From Siderastrea radians (Eukaryota > Cnidaria > Anthozoa > Scleractinia > Rhizangiidae), in assembly GCA_964017195.1 (NCBI GenBank), contig OZ024895.1:17506034-17570033 (forward strand): a DNA stretch of 64,000 bases. Reading direction: 5' to 3'. Shown here piece after piece: positions 44,201-51,335 of the stretch (position 1 is its first letter; each line of letters begins with the position of its first letter). The notes beneath the pieces were generated by a model. That model was not told where the DNA came from. It worked only from the letters and a program-made list of their open reading frames with translations, and searched no databases. A program made the translations under genes and the position numbers.

Positions 44201-46282
44201 CTGTGAAACATTTGTTTCCACAACAACGTTTCAGCAACAACGTTTAAAATTCGAAAGCTGAATTTCGCGATTCAAAGAAACCATCAACAGAATTAAAGTG
44301 TATTTAAATTCGCGGTTTTGTCAGGCCAGAAAAATATATTTCCAAGGACAGAAAATGACAATTTTAAATCAGAACCAAAACCAACAAGCCCATGACTCAC
44401 AACATTTAAAATTCATGTATTGTTTTCTTATATAATATGTATTAAATTTCGCATGTTTAATTTTCGAGCTCTCTTCTTTCGCGAGTATAAATTTTTCAGA
44501 ACGCGAAAATGGCAAAATTGAATACGCGCGAAAATTAGTAACAAAGGGGATGTATTGTCTTTTTTTTTACAAAGGGGCTGGAGTCCACGACTCATCTAAC
44601 CTTAAAACAGTAAAATGGCTGACAAAATAAAATAGAAGTTACTTGCCCATTGCCCAATGAGCTTACCTTCTAATTTCTGATCTCGTAGAATATTAAGCAA
44701 GTCTTTCCTGTTCATTAACTCCAGTACATCCTTCAGTATTTTTAGGGTCATTTGTGGATGAGTGACTTCCAAATACTCAAACAGTCGGTAGGTTGGGCTT
44801 TGCGTTGAACCTCTTTCAAGCTGCTTTAATGCTTTTCTGGGGACTCCTAGCCTTAGCGCCAAGTTGCTCCAGTTTCCCAAGACCATTGACTGTTCATCCA
44901 GAGCTAGGGCTATGTCGTCCAAAAGACTAACCCGAGAGGCTACCACGTTTGGAGACGTTATTACTTCTTTGACCATCTCAGAGTCAACGCAGCCAGCTGA
45001 AAAGATTTTTACTTTTATTAAAATATTGCTAACGACGTTTCAAGCGAACGAATGCATTATTACGAGTAAAGCGACATTAAACAGAAACTCGTACGAAGGA
45101 AATAAAAACGACAACGGTATATTTTCTTGCATCACGGTTAAGTTAGAGGTAGCACCTACCCCGCTTCAGCATTGGCAAAATCTGTTTTCAAACTATTGTG
45201 ATTACCTTGGTTGACTCATCCATTTTTTGAACCAGCGTAAAACCCTGATTATTGAATGAGCAGACTTGCTGGGCTGTCTAAAAATACCAGTGCTAACTAG
45301 CCTTTTCTGCTTCAACGGTCATCTAGTCCGGTAGCCCAAGGTTTCTCAGTAAAATCTGTTAACCAGGTTCATCAGTATTACACTTATCATCTCAGAATTT
45401 TTAGAGCCTAGTTTTAACTAGGTTTTAAAAAACCTAGTAATCCTGGTTATTTAGAAAACCAGTATTGACCATAATACTTTAAAACTTTGGTCCATTAAAA
45501 CAGATTCTGGGTTCGGTTGTTCGAAAGCTGATTAAAACTAGTCAGCATTAAATATGAAACCAGGGTTCCTACAGAACCTGCAAATTTAAGTTTCAAAACA
45601 GTCAGTAGCAAAGAGAAGACGAAACCGAATTCTTGGGAATCGTCATTGTAAGGTTAAAGAACAACCTATCCCAAGGTAAACACTACCACTGCCTTCCCTG
45701 ACCTCAACCCCCCCTTTGTCCCCCCCCCCCCACACACACACACACACACTTACCCCGCTTTTCCCTCCTTAATTGTGAATACTCACTATACACTAACATA
45801 AATTATGACCTCGCTAGACCTAGAAACTTCTGATAGACCTACACACTCGTATTGACACCTATTTCATTTCTTATTCGAACCATTACTAAGTCGGAATGGA
45901 ATTACCATTATTAAAACATCGACCCGGTATGTTCATTTGGAAGTTTGTCTTTGACTTTGACTTCTACGAGTTTATGCATAATTACCTTTAGTCGTTAGTA
46001 AACGAACTAGGTCGTTCCTCTTGATTTCTGATAATGCTTGTTTTAGTTGCTGAATGGTCAGGTCTGGTTGCGTGACCTCAAGATAATCAAAGAGTCGTAT
46101 GGTTGGGCTCAAGTCACTGTACTGCTCCAGGTGAGTGATAACATTAGCGTCAACTTTCAGCTCCAGGGACAAGTGTTTCCAGTTCGCTATCAGCCTCATT
46201 TCTCTGTCCAAGCATAACGCCAACTGTTGTATGAAGTCCGGATTCTTTCTTAAAACGTCGGCCAACAAAGGACCTTGTTTAA
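8013..46282 (-). CDS. Gene 2: multi-death-domain, ZU5-UPA protein (inferred discontinuous gene)
   Basis: I infer one gene from exons that share strand, order and splice phase: death domains at 45,986-46,282, 44,667-44,996 and 43,537-43,854; short helical exons at 36,958-37,059 and 27,082-27,189; ZU5-UPA at 8,745-9,697; and a terminal exon at 8,013-8,263. All junctions are phase 1. Death domains recruit other death-fold proteins, and ZU5-UPA modules occur with death domains in PIDD, UNC5 and ankyrin proteins, so the product is probably a cytoplasmic cell-death or innate-immune adaptor. No initiating exon was found upstream of 46,282. The intron between the helical and ZU5 exons exceeds 17 kb and is filled by retroelements, so two separate genes remain possible. 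A frameshift in UPA may mean a pseudogene or sequencing error. Confidence 0.5.
8745..9697 (-). CDS. Gene 2 ZU5-UPA exon (frameshifted)
   Basis: The exon starts after ACCAAAAG at 9,697 in phase 1 and ends at ACAG|GTGGGT at 8,745. The first ~140 residues match ZU5: SEGGEVAGKGVKLVCPPGAV, then a beta-rich segment ending EHFTLYEIL. A UPA-like region follows. Around 8,918-8,930 the frame breaks: the upstream frame (LHISVHLEED) runs to a stop at 8,835, while a UPA-like continuation (NLDDSQQECICITV, then RYTEDARILCGK) reads in another frame to the donor. The exon length of 953 is one short of what the two phase-1 junctions require, consistent with a one-base deletion. ZU5-UPA mediates intramolecular and death-domain contacts in PIDD, UNC5 and ankyrins. 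Confidence 0.75.
9698..10142. other. Intronic sequence, nothing recognised
   Basis: Lies upstream of the ZU5 exon on the minus strand and ends where the large repeat begins. No exon or repeat boundary is identifiable. Confidence 0.4.
11384..11953 (-). pseudogene. 189-residue frame conserved in both large-repeat copies, unrecognised
   Basis: The frame (start VLFFSVSNALTNPQLAAPK) is present in copy 2 at 31,721-32,311 with an altered C-terminus caused by an indel. The plus strand here also shows coding-like decayed text (LENPLDTNELLRNAIGF), so the minus frame may be a shadow. No domain, signal or catalytic motif is recognised. I list it as a likely transposon relic. Confidence 0.25.
13737..15206. 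mobile_element. Nested MITE with TAA duplication (Harbinger-like)
   Basis: Terminal inverted repeats GGGACGGACCATTAGA and GGGATGGACCATTAGA are followed by long G tracts. TAA flanks both ends (13,734-13,736; 15,207-15,209). Copy 2 carries the empty site, in reverse, near 34,085-34,110 with one TAA. Subterminal regions repeat AAAAATTCCTGCA-like motifs at both ends. The 3-bp TWA duplication and GG-starting ends fit PIF/Harbinger; no transposase is present. Confidence 0.75.
15388..16585. mobile_element. Nested 1.2-kb element, CAGGGGGGG ends, 9-bp duplication
   Basis: Ends read CAGGGGGGG and CCCCCCCTG, flanked by GAAAACTGC at 15,379-15,387 and 16,586-16,594. Inner ends share inverted CGATGTTCTCACAACTTGC. 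Copy 2 lacks the insertion near 33,920-33,935. CAGGG termini suggest hAT, but the 9-bp duplication also fits Mutator-like elements, and no transposase is present. Confidence 0.7.
19021..19192 (+). CDS. DIRS-type gag, exon 1
   Basis: ATG opens a Gln/Ala/Pro/Val-rich segment (MAEQVPAVVDNAAVIQALDG) that stays open to a donor G|GTAGTT. Splicing there in phase 1 joins exactly to the acceptor before 20,755 and gives Gly at the junction. The start is the first ATG in frame, after a pyrimidine-rich leader. It probably encodes the disordered N-terminus of the capsid-like protein. Confidence 0.65.
19193..20754 (+). other. Inferred intron inside the gag gene
   Basis: The 1,562-bp interval begins GTAGTTTTTTG and ends TTGTTATTTTAG, with phases matching on both sides. 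It contains stops in all frames and the hairpin-repeat array. Introns are uncommon in retrotransposons because the RNA copy is normally reverse transcribed unspliced only when splicing is inefficient. The intron call rests on splice consensus and frame agreement. Confidence 0.6.
19434..20340. repeat. Array of ~25 short hairpins (AGCGAG...CTCGCT)
   Basis: The motif AGCGAG-TGTGT-CTCGCT, or close variants, recurs about every 35-45 bases. Each is a 6-bp-stem, 5-base-loop hairpin. Spacers vary (often TGTTAGACGGTTAT or TGTCAGCGTTAT). Some units differ on both sides of the stem, e.g. GCGAG/CTCGC with AGCGAGATTGCTTCGCT, hinting that pairing rather than primary sequence may matter. It lies wholly within the gag intron. 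Confidence 0.8.
20755..21278 (+). CDS. DIRS-type gag, exon 2, with CCHC zinc knuckle
   Basis: Begins after TTTTAG in phase 1 and runs about 174 codons to a stop. It starts with a helical segment (ATLQKKVESLQSVATKSS), continues with a helical domain and a basic region (GGRRRAPMRGR), and ends with a knuckle CFQCRKTGHFVRNC (C-x2-C-x4-H-x4-C). CCHC knuckles bind nucleic acid in retroelement Gag proteins. The spliced protein would be about 231 residues. Confidence 0.75.
23739..23809 (-). repeat. tRNA-like sequence, array 2 unit 1
   Basis: Same fold as the first array, minus strand. The T-arm has CCGGGATTCGGACCC instead of GATTCGAACCC, so the B box is mutated at one position. Confidence 0.6.
23900..23970 (+). 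repeat. tRNA-like sequence, array 2 unit 2
   Basis: Plus-strand unit with an intact GGTTCGAATCC B box; the anticodon loop side reads CCGGTATTG, differing by one base from its neighbours. Confidence 0.6.
24147..24217 (+). repeat. tRNA-like sequence, array 2 unit 3
   Basis: Plus-strand unit with intact A and B boxes and the same non-canonical anticodon arm. Its tail runs to the right-hand GAAATTTT. Confidence 0.6.
24435..24959 (+). pseudogene. Tyrosine recombinase, N-terminal fragment
   Basis: Begins with a zinc-ribbon-like CPQCAYLNDDTYNFCQRCG, then a helical region (INDRLAELKRAKSAKPYEKQ) and the start of the SAM-like core-binding domain (GTVDSLIGKLRAIFTEAG). Reading is coherent to the TTCGC at 24,955-24,959, where the sequence switches to the inverted segment. 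The zinc-binding assignment rests on cysteine spacing only. An in-frame stop near 24,435 separates it from pol, as expected for a separate recombinase frame, though its true start is unclear. Confidence 0.65.
24955..25342 (-). pseudogene. Tyrosine recombinase, catalytic C-terminal fragment (inverted)
   Basis: Read on the minus strand it gives FNHTFGKTLRG, then SRSG (second catalytic Arg), SHVGWANSNM (His and Trp) and DHYSDL (nucleophilic Tyr). These are the conserved tyrosine-recombinase residues for DNA cleavage and rejoining. One substitution relative to the usual pattern, PHSSRSG, keeps the Arg. Inverting 24,955-26,454 would place it directly downstream of the N-terminal fragment and the central fragment. 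Confidence 0.75.
25345..26157. mobile_element. MITE with CCGTATTTTCTCGATT ends and TA duplication
   Basis: Ends CCGTATTTTCTCGATT and AATCGAGAAAATACGG are perfect inverted repeats, flanked by TA. Both subterminal regions repeat GCGTTTATTCG-like units. The TA duplication fits a Tc1/mariner-type element; no transposase. It interrupts the inverted recombinase segment between the central and catalytic parts. Confidence 0.75.
26158..26454 (-). pseudogene. Tyrosine recombinase, central fragment (inverted)
   Basis: Minus-strand reading gives LHPSIKNYLRSIKEEQAQAR, then PLFLDKLQRLAEHI, typical of the helical core of these recombinases. A homopolymer T-tract near 26,240 shifts the frame; in the alternative frame the first catalytic Arg region GDRSSDLGRV is intact up to the MITE. 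The fragment starts at GCGAA (26,450-26,454), the inversion breakpoint. Confidence 0.7.
26455..26543 (+). pseudogene. Tyrosine recombinase, C-terminal tail
   Basis: The plus strand continues after the right breakpoint with NSVSTDASSSVVAAYKACND and ends in KKAFP and a TAG. Joined to the inverted catalytic fragment across GCGAA it is in frame (SAPA then NSVS), so it is the natural end of the recombinase frame. Confidence 0.6.
26544..26830 (+). other. Probable 3' non-coding end of the DIRS-type element
   Basis: No coding signal. It ends where TAATATACCTTCTAAATTAA, shared with the unit at 37.12 kb, marks gene 2 intron sequence. I could not identify split direct repeats or an internal complementary region by reading. 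Confidence 0.35.
26895..27081. repeat. ACAT/GTAT tetranucleotide microsatellite
   Basis: Long run of (CATA)n with CATAGATA interruptions in its first third. On the minus strand it reads GTATGTATG and begins exactly at the splice donor of the helical exon ending at 27,082. The long repetitive peptide frames here are artefacts. Confidence 0.95.
27082..27189 (-). CDS. Gene 2 short helical exon, copy A
   Basis: Minus strand: acceptor CGTCTTTCAG, then 108 bases in phase 1 and donor GATGAAG|GTATGT, phase 1. It encodes about 36 residues, including VRQDLKPMEIEIKVGNVKEK and ESKDE. It is clearly homologous to the exon at 36,958-37,059. It probably forms a short coiled or linker segment. Assignment to gene 2 rests on strand and phase. 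Confidence 0.55.
27300..28960. other. No gene recognised; intron-like sequence
   Basis: The first ~150 bases resemble the sequence following the helical unit near 36.65-36.72 kb, including AATCCCA-GGGGCAC. A minus-strand open stretch at 27,760-28,002 (KPFCLEICREFGLPG) has no recognised domain or splice context. The rest is featureless. Confidence 0.4.
29042..29800 (+). repeat. Diverged relative of the TTAA inverted-repeat arm
   Basis: Starts after TTAA at 29,038 with GAGCGGATGTCTGTAAATAT, the same terminus as the element at 2,293, then follows it with many substitutions. The right limit is approximate, and no second arm was found nearby. Confidence 0.5.
29801..30509. other. No feature recognised
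   Basis: Intron-like sequence between the diverged repeat and copy 2 of the large repeat. No exon or RNA gene could be supported. Confidence 0.4.
30510..35353 (+). repeat. Large repeat, copy 2 (4.8 kb)
   Basis: Direct-orientation match to 10,143-18,827 at both ends, starting ACAATCTTTAACGTTAGCAC and ending ATATACCTGCT. It lacks the 1,470-bp and 1,198-bp nested insertions and the right foldback arm of copy 1, so it preserves their empty sites. Its foldback centre (33.9-34.1 kb) is reverse-complemented relative to copy 1. Decayed coding text matches copy 1. Confidence 0.75.
32872..34120. mobile_element. Foldback transposon, copy 2: left arm and flipped centre only
   Basis: Starts TATGATTGGTTAGTTTTTGG like copy 1. 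Past 33,990 it continues with GTCGCTGGCTTCTTTCC and then the empty MITE site, in the reverse order of copy 1. The right arm is missing. Confidence 0.6.
35603..36290. mobile_element. MITE with AGGTCGGCAC ends and TTA duplication
   Basis: AGGTCGGCACAC at the left returns as GTGCCGACCT at the right, flanked by TTA (35,600-35,602; 36,291-36,293). Both ends and the middle repeat GGGACTAG and GGGACTTGTCCCACGAATTC, itself partly palindromic. Features fit a non-autonomous Harbinger-like element. It interrupts one of the repeated gene 2 intron units. Confidence 0.75.
36385..36490 (-). pseudogene. Gene 2 helical exon, decayed copy B
   Basis: Minus strand encodes VRQNLKPIEIEIKLANISEK then LDTSATPGQELI, homologous to copies A and C. 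A TAG follows the Ile, the spacer to GATGAA is altered, and the donor GT has become AT (GATGAA|AATCAGTT). It should not be spliced as an exon. Confidence 0.55.
36958..37059 (-). CDS. Gene 2 short helical exon, copy C
   Basis: Minus strand: acceptor TTTATTCTTAG, 102 bases in phase 1, donor GATGAAG|GTCAGT, phase 1. It encodes KLREDLGRMEIGMENISKKL and EELKDE. With copies A and B it shows a helical unit amplified with its flanking intron sequence (shared AATATACCTTCTAAATTAAA at 26,836 and 37,124). Confidence 0.55.
37311..37499 (+). pseudogene. LINE ORF1, C-terminal remnant
   Basis: FKDLPQELVTRRRAQMDTFK followed by KLYVRGKLRPVGRVLD resembles the C-terminal domain of L1-type ORF1 RNA-binding proteins. 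The upstream coding part is missing, so it is a truncated fragment ending at a normal stop. Confidence 0.6.
37887..41655 (+). CDS. LINE ORF2: AP endonuclease and reverse transcriptase (one frameshift)
   Basis: ATG at 37,887 starts MNLKIASLNVRGIGNNAKRK, the first strand of an AP endonuclease. An extra T in the A6T7 run near 37,975 shifts frame; the rest (from SVYMLQEVD) is one 1,221-codon frame. Endonuclease motifs: MLQEVD, NIYAPNDD, GGDFNLVLD, DHSMI. RT motifs: TPGTDGLPAEFYK, IKNWRPITLLN, FIDFEKAFES, RQGCPLSPYLF and catalytic YADDTTLI. A C-terminal CTFCHSASESLIHLFWSC resembles a LINE cysteine motif. The layout is that of Tx1/L1-group elements, which nick the target and prime cDNA there. Confidence 0.85.
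41990..42620 (+). pseudogene. 3' fragment of a second non-LTR retrotransposon
   Basis: The plus strand reads, across frameshifts, VMRYGAGIISSTKCELEGID, then GKLMNVSDMFHPGRDVDRLY, IPREVGGRG, and later a C-x2-C (CRMCGRKEE). This matches the region after RT in another LINE lineage, distinct from the Tx1-like element. Stops and shifts make it inactive. Confidence 0.6.
42621..43187. other. No feature recognised
   Basis: Between the LINE fragment and the palindromic MITE. Open frames on both strands lack domains or splice context. Confidence 0.4.
43188..43380. mobile_element. Palindromic MITE, ~190 bp
   Basis: CAGGCGTTCCGATAGTGGAG at the left pairs with CTGCACTATCTGAACGCCTG at the right, and the interior continues as inverted repeat (GAGACTGGGGAAGAAGG / CCTTCTTCCCCAGTCTC). 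It lies in the intron just beyond the third death-domain exon. Confidence 0.75.
43537..43854 (-). CDS. Gene 2 death-domain exon 3
   Basis: Minus strand: acceptor TTTTTTATACAG, 318 bases, donor GCAGTCG|GTGAGT; both junctions phase 1. It encodes a whole death domain of about 100 residues: SFAQNWCQLAHHLKIPPHVY, a loop rich in charged residues, then SPTKEVLQLLV and LTLIDVIEALGKIQRNDAIQ. The W-x2-LA pattern and final L-x2-ALGKIQRNDA helix are typical. It is the most divergent of the three. Confidence 0.8.
43855..44666. other. Intron between death-domain exons 2 and 3
   Basis: 812 bases from GTAAGC to ATACAG on the minus strand. AT-rich, with no further exon or repeat seen. Confidence 0.5.
44667..44996 (-). 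CDS. Gene 2 death-domain exon 2
   Basis: Minus strand: acceptor AATCTTTTCAG, 330 bases, donor TTAGAAG|GTAAGC, phase 1 on both sides. Key text: LALDEQSMVLGNWSNLALRL, KALKQLERGSTQSPTYRLFE and LKDVLELMNRKDLLNIL. The NW-x2-LA start, SPT-x2-LFEYL middle and R-x-DLL end place it near the MyD88-like end of the death-domain family, and it is close to exon 1. Confidence 0.85.
45000..45985. other. Intron between death-domain exons 1 and 2
   Basis: No exon seen. Near 45,720 a C-run leads into (CA)n, a simple repeat. Around 45,410-45,440 TAGGTTTTAAAAAACCTA forms a small hairpin. Confidence 0.5.
45986..46282 (-). CDS. Gene 2 death-domain exon 1
   Basis: Minus strand: acceptor TTTGTTTGATAG, 297 bases, donor ACTAAAG|GTAATT, phase 1 on both sides. 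Text: LALCLDREMRLIANWKHLSL, VITHLEQYSDLSPTIRLFDY, LTIQQLKQALSEIKRNDLVR. It is a full death domain very similar to exon 2, so they likely arose by tandem exon duplication. Because entry is phase 1, an upstream coding exon must exist; it was not found between here and 52.7 kb. Confidence 0.85.
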
Positions 46283-46818
46283 CTATCAAACAAACATTAG
46301 AATGAGATCGAATTCATTTACTCCATGCCCAATGCAAGAGTGCGGGGAGAAGAAGACCAAGAAGAGCAAGAAAACGTCCCCCCCCCCCCCCGAAGTCGAA
46401 AGCCCAAACACCCCTCTCATCAAAATGTCACTATACAGTTTTAAATCAATTCGCAATTGTAACATTTCGCTCGCGTATCCGGGTTTAAAATAAACACGTG
46501 GGAGCAACCGGCAGACCAAACCCCACACCAAAGAAATTTATTGTCACAGTGAAAATGGAATGAATTGTCCCAACTTGAGAACTGACTTTTAGAATTAAAA
46601 CCCGTATGCGTGAAAAATGGTGAGAAGTAAATAACATATTTCCTGAAATGACTATCAAGAAGAGGAAAGTATTCTCTTTACATTTTACCAAACATAGCAA
46701 GTTGAAGAATTATGCAAACCGTAAGCAAGGACAGAATTTTGTCATTGTTTATAATGTTTCTGATTTTAAGTCAAAAAACCTTCTTTCATGCCTTGTTATA
46801 TAAAGATTCTCCAGACGG

Positions 46819-47237
46819 CAGGGGCACCCATCGGTTCGTTTCGGGGAATATCTGTTCTGAAGGCCTAAAATCGCCTGAGATATTCGAATTCAGTTGCAGC
46901 GAAAGCTAGAGATTTCTTTGGTGAAACATTACCACGGACTTTCGTAACAAGAAGACTTATTAGTTCCTATTGTTTTCACAGGGAACAAATATATCGTTTA
47001 GAGAGCAAGTTAAGGTTAGCTAGCATTTTCGGAGAGCCATCAGCAGCTCAGAAATTCGGCGGATAGGATTCTGTTTCCTAAAATTTTCTGCGGCCTAAAT
47101 TTTCAGCTTAGAACGCCGAACAGATCAATCTATATTAGCTTTCACAAATATGCCTTTAAAAAGTTCTGAAACAATCTAAGAAAGCTGAAAATGATATTTC
47201 AGGTATTTTGCTAAAAAGTTATCGTTGGGTGCCCCTG
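46819..47237. mobile_element. hAT-like MITE, CAGGGGCACCCA ends
   Basis: CAGGGGCACCCA at the left and TGGGTGCCCCTG at the right are perfect 12-base inverted repeats, flanked by AGACGG on both sides. CAGGGG termini are typical of hAT elements, whose duplications are normally 8 bp; only 6 are visible. No transposase. Confidence 0.7.
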
Positions 47238-48613
47238 AGACGGCTAATTTATTAGTTATTAGTTAATAAGGAGAACTTGTATTATATAATTGGTGATTAT
47301 AAAAGGCCACTGAAGTGAATATCAGTGCCTGCAGTCTGAGCTCTAGGTCCTCTAAATTAATTAAATATGGTATCATTTGTATCAGTCGTATCAGTGGTAT
47401 CATTTGTATCATTACTAATACTGTAAAACATCACATACAATGATGAATGCATTCGCCAGCAGTTAGTGCTATTCAACTAAAAGTTAAGAACTTTTTCGGG
47501 TTCAGTAAGCTGGCTAAGTTGGCTATAAGATGCAGCGAGAAAAATTGGAAGCATTGTGGCGGAAATCTATTTCCGCTCTGTGGTCGAGAGTTCAAGCCAT
47601 TAATAAATCAGCGAAATCAATTTTTTCAAGGACGGTTTTGATATCTTTTACTGTACTGCTGTGAAAAAAGCTTAATTTTTGTCATCTTATCAAATATGTT
47701 TGATTTCACGAGCTTTATGTTGCAAACCCTATTCAGTGGCATCAAACTAAACAATACGCCGCCGCATCATCTTGAGGGTCAGATAGCTACGCAGGATTTA
47801 CAAACACAAAACTATTTGCATCCTGATTCCGTTGAATTAGCACTGTTTTTACTATCCATAACTCTAGAACCAAGTTACTTACTTGTGGAATGTTTTTCTT
47901 CGTGAGCTGCCATCAAAAATCTCTCCAATATCGGTTTGCCTTGCTTGACCTGAAGTTTTCTTTTCTAAAGCGACGCTCGAGGTTAGCAACTGTCTACGTA
48001 CTCGCTACCATGGGCTTTCTGAGTATCATACAATCCGTTACAACACAACCATTTAAAAAAAAGCTCGTATAGTTACGATAAAAGCACAATATTTGGCAAA
48101 GTCCGTTAAGACACGACCAGATAGTAACCCAATCCCTTGACAAAGGACAATATGTTGTTGTTACGCCTCAGTCGAGGGGATGTAAATGACGCTAAGCTTT
48201 TGTAGTATTCATGTATACTATCTTGGTGGGCAGGGGGGGGGGGTGCTAAAGGTCAGGGTGGTTCTGCTTTCTTACTGATGTGGATGCAATAAGGCATGAC
48301 AACGGAAAGTACTAGTAACATCGACCTGTTCCTCGAGAAACATGTCACTCTGGAATTAATGAATATCTGGATGTACGAAATGGTATAGATTGCTATTGAG
48401 CGGATGGCCGCCCATCCCCCTACCCCAAGTAGGGTGAGTGCAATGGCCGCTCCCAAACGGGTCCAGCGGGAGGTACGTCACGCAACGACACTGGAGGATG
48501 ATGATGGACTCTATGTTAGCACACCTGCCGGGGGATCAAACTCCGCTCCCTATACACACATTACAGGACAAACATATACGAGGCAGGGAAGGACGAAGCT
48601 GACCATGACTCGT
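47238..48613. other. No gene recognised
   Basis: Short GTATCA-type repeats at 47,368-47,415 and a G-run at 48,232-48,242 are the only structure. Open frames (for example 48,404-48,631) have no domain. Confidence 0.4.
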
Positions 48614-48756
48614 CCCCAGTCGTCTTCATGACGCGCGCGGCATGTGAGCGCGAGGTGTGACGCCCGCGGTACGTGAGCGCGAGTCACCCCTTGTTATCAC
48701 ACCTCGCTATCACGCCTCGCGCTCCCGTGCCGCGCGAGTCATGAGAACGACTGGGG
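48614..48756. mobile_element. GC-rich palindromic MITE
   Basis: CCCCAGTCGTCTTCATGACG at the left pairs with GAGTCATGAGAACGACTGGGG-type sequence at the right; inner parts repeat GTGAGCGCGAG on one arm and CTCGCGCTC on the other. It is much more GC-rich than its surroundings. Confidence 0.65.
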
Positions 48757-49112
48757 AAAAATGCGGCAGGCACTAACATAAACTCCAGAAGAGTCCCATG
48801 GGCGGGAGGGAACTCCGGGACTGATACACCACTGCCAAGTTCCGCCCGCACTTAGGAGAACGACACAAGCTACGACACATACTCAAACAAACAAGCACCA
48901 GCAGGGAAGAGCCCCGGGAGCCATTCCGTGGACAGGCTCCTCTCACTCACTTTTTCGGGCATACAACCGACGTAGTCAATCGATAAAAATCAAGCGTTTT
49001 GTTACCAACTGATAACTGCCTGGATTGACAACAAGAAATGGGTGAAGATAGATAAATCTTTTAGGTGATCGACTTCTCAAGATTTTATCGATTTCTAACG
49101 GATGACCTTTGG

Positions 49113-49292
49113 GGCGCAGGGATAGTGCAGTAGTGAGAGCCACTCACCTCCCACCAATGTAGCCCGGATTCGATTCCCGAACTCGGTGACATATGTGGGT
49201 TGAGTTTGTTGTTGGTTCTCGTCCTTGCTCCGAGGGTCTTTCTCTGGTACTTCCGTTTTCCCCTCTCCTCAAAAACCAACATTTCCAATCTA
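49113..49292 (+). mobile_element. tRNA-derived SINE
   Basis: The head GATAGTGCAGTAGTGAGAGC and box B-like GGATTCGATTCCC are followed by a tail with GTGGGTTGAGTTTGTTGTTG and CCCCTCTCCTCAAAAACCAA. I recall this head-tail arrangement as common in coral and anemone DNA. A minus frame across it is spurious. Confidence 0.6.
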
Positions 49293-49391
49293 GAGGGCCA
49301 TCCTAATTAACCTATAGAGTTGGCTTGGTGCTACGTATACCGTCTCTAAACATTGCAGCTTATTATTTATTGTTGTTATTTGGCGTTTTAA

Positions 49392-50025
49392 GGTGGCTGC
49401 ACCCGGTTTTTCACTAACCATACCTACTCTCTTTGAATAGGAAATACAAATTTTTATGAGAGCGTTTTCGAGATATAATTGAAGTTTTTAGCTGCTGCTA
49501 ACAAACAAATCATAAACAATTCTTTTCGCGTTCACATTATTGGAAATCGGATGAACGATTTCTTTCATCAATTCCTGCTGGAAAGCTGAAATCTCTAGAA
49601 ACAATTTAAGGCCAAAGTTTTCTTTCCATGGTCAGGTTAAATGTCAGTTTGAGGAACGCGAAAAGAATTGCTTATAATTCACTTGTTACCAGGAGCTAAA
49701 ACCTTCAATCAATTATTTCTCGAAAACGCTCTCATAAGAATGTTTAAAACCGGTACAACTGAAGACAATTATATGAACTACAAGTAATATAAATAGCTTT
49801 AAAAACGAATGTCTGGATTTCCAACAAATTAAGGAAAAGTAAAAATAGCAATGACGTCACAGTGTTGCTATGGCTACGTCGATCTCGAAAAAACCCCACT
49901 TTTTTAAACTTCAATCTATATCCTACAAATAGGTACAACTCGATTTCCTGTTTCGTTTGAGACATCTTTGTATTTCGTGTTCAAAGGGAGTAGGTATGGT
50001 TAGTCAAAAACCGGGTCTAGCCACC
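49392..50025. mobile_element. MITE flanked by TTAA, GGTGGCTGCACCCGG ends
   Basis: Left GGTGGCTGCACCCGGTTTTT and right AAAAACCGGGTCTAGCCACC are inverted, followed inside by inverted CTAACCATACCTACTC. TTAA flanks both ends (49,388-49,391; 50,026-50,029). A related single end, TTAAGGTGGCTCC, occurs near 52,083. Fits a non-autonomous piggyBac-like element. Confidence 0.75.
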
Positions 50026-50029
50026 TTAA

Positions 50030-51279
50030 GCGTACTAGTACGCGAGAACCAAACAGAGTAAAAGTTTTTGAAAAGAGCAAGCGAATTCCGATTTTCACGA
50101 GGAAAGGGAATCCTATCTGAACGAGACAAACGGGAAAGTTGGTATGACTGTGACAACACTCTATTCAACGTTGTTTTTTACTATTGATTAAATATTAGAC
50201 ATAACACAAAAAATGTAAAACAAAGGCGGTACGCCGTTTTCACCGGTAGACTATTCCTAGGTTTACAAAAGTAAACAGTTGTATGTATGACACCTTTGTT
50301 ACCTTCAAGTACTCTTATAGGTGTCAGTTTGGTTTCAAAACTACCACAACATAGAAAAAAGCGGTGCGTACAAACCTGTATCAAGCCTGAATCGAGTTCG
50401 CGATCTCAGTCATGTATTTAAAAATAATAGCATTTCACCAATAAATAACACTTGTCTTCTCTTAATTACGTTAACGTTAATGCTATATCGTGCATAGAAG
50501 TGCTATTTAATCGAACTCAGGGGGAAAAAGGGATTTTTATCGATTGACCATCTCGGGATATATGGTAGTCCGGCTGACTGGTCAAAATATGTCAGCGAGA
50601 ATTGCAGCTATTTTCGGTGCTCCTGGGTCATCTTGGGAAATTTAGTGAAACAGTCGGATTTTCTTTAAATGTTTATGAATAATTGGAACTTTCGTTAAAG
50701 CTCCCGGTTTGTCCATACAATAAAACGAACTTTGCAAGCTACAGTAACTGGACATTTTATGTAAAATGTTGCTTCCGCTCCCTCATCTTTTCGCCACCAT
50801 CAAATATCCTCTTCAGTACGTGTTCATTCAAGACCCGAATGCCCCAGCGGATAATTTTATAGACTAAATTATCCGCTTTTCAAAATAAACCAAACCCCTT
50901 AGAGCTCTCGCCGCTAGTCTCAGCACGTTTACAAAGTGCGTTGGCTTACTGAATAAAAGATTAAATTCTTTTCCAATGGAAAAGCTTCTTCCTTCCGATC
51001 GGATTCTTTATCTCTGTCTGTCATTGAAAACCAGCAAAATTGTTTCGGATATTTATTAAAATGATCTCTTCGACGTACGTTATCATCGATCCCGAGTTCG
51101 ATGGAGTACGTTCCCCGAATTCGATTTCAGCTAGACAAGTTCTCCAACCCTAACACTTAACCGAAACCAAGAGAGGATGAAGGGAGAGAGCAAATCCCGC
51201 ATACATGGGCCTATTCCGATGAAAATATATTTGAAATCTATTTTTGGTTCTGTGACCTACTGCGTGGTTATTTTAAGGA
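50030..51279. other. No feature recognised
   Basis: Intergenic-looking sequence without supported exons, RNA genes or repeat ends. Confidence 0.4.
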
Positions 51280-51335
51280 CGACACCTCATTTCTGAGAAA
51301 TTTTGACCACCGAGGCCAAGAATGTGTTCGAACAA

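Noticed and set aside
46286..46531. Missing first exon of gene 2
   Set aside because: The frame directly upstream of death-domain exon 1 has no good donor, runs over a G/C homopolymer and shows no domain.
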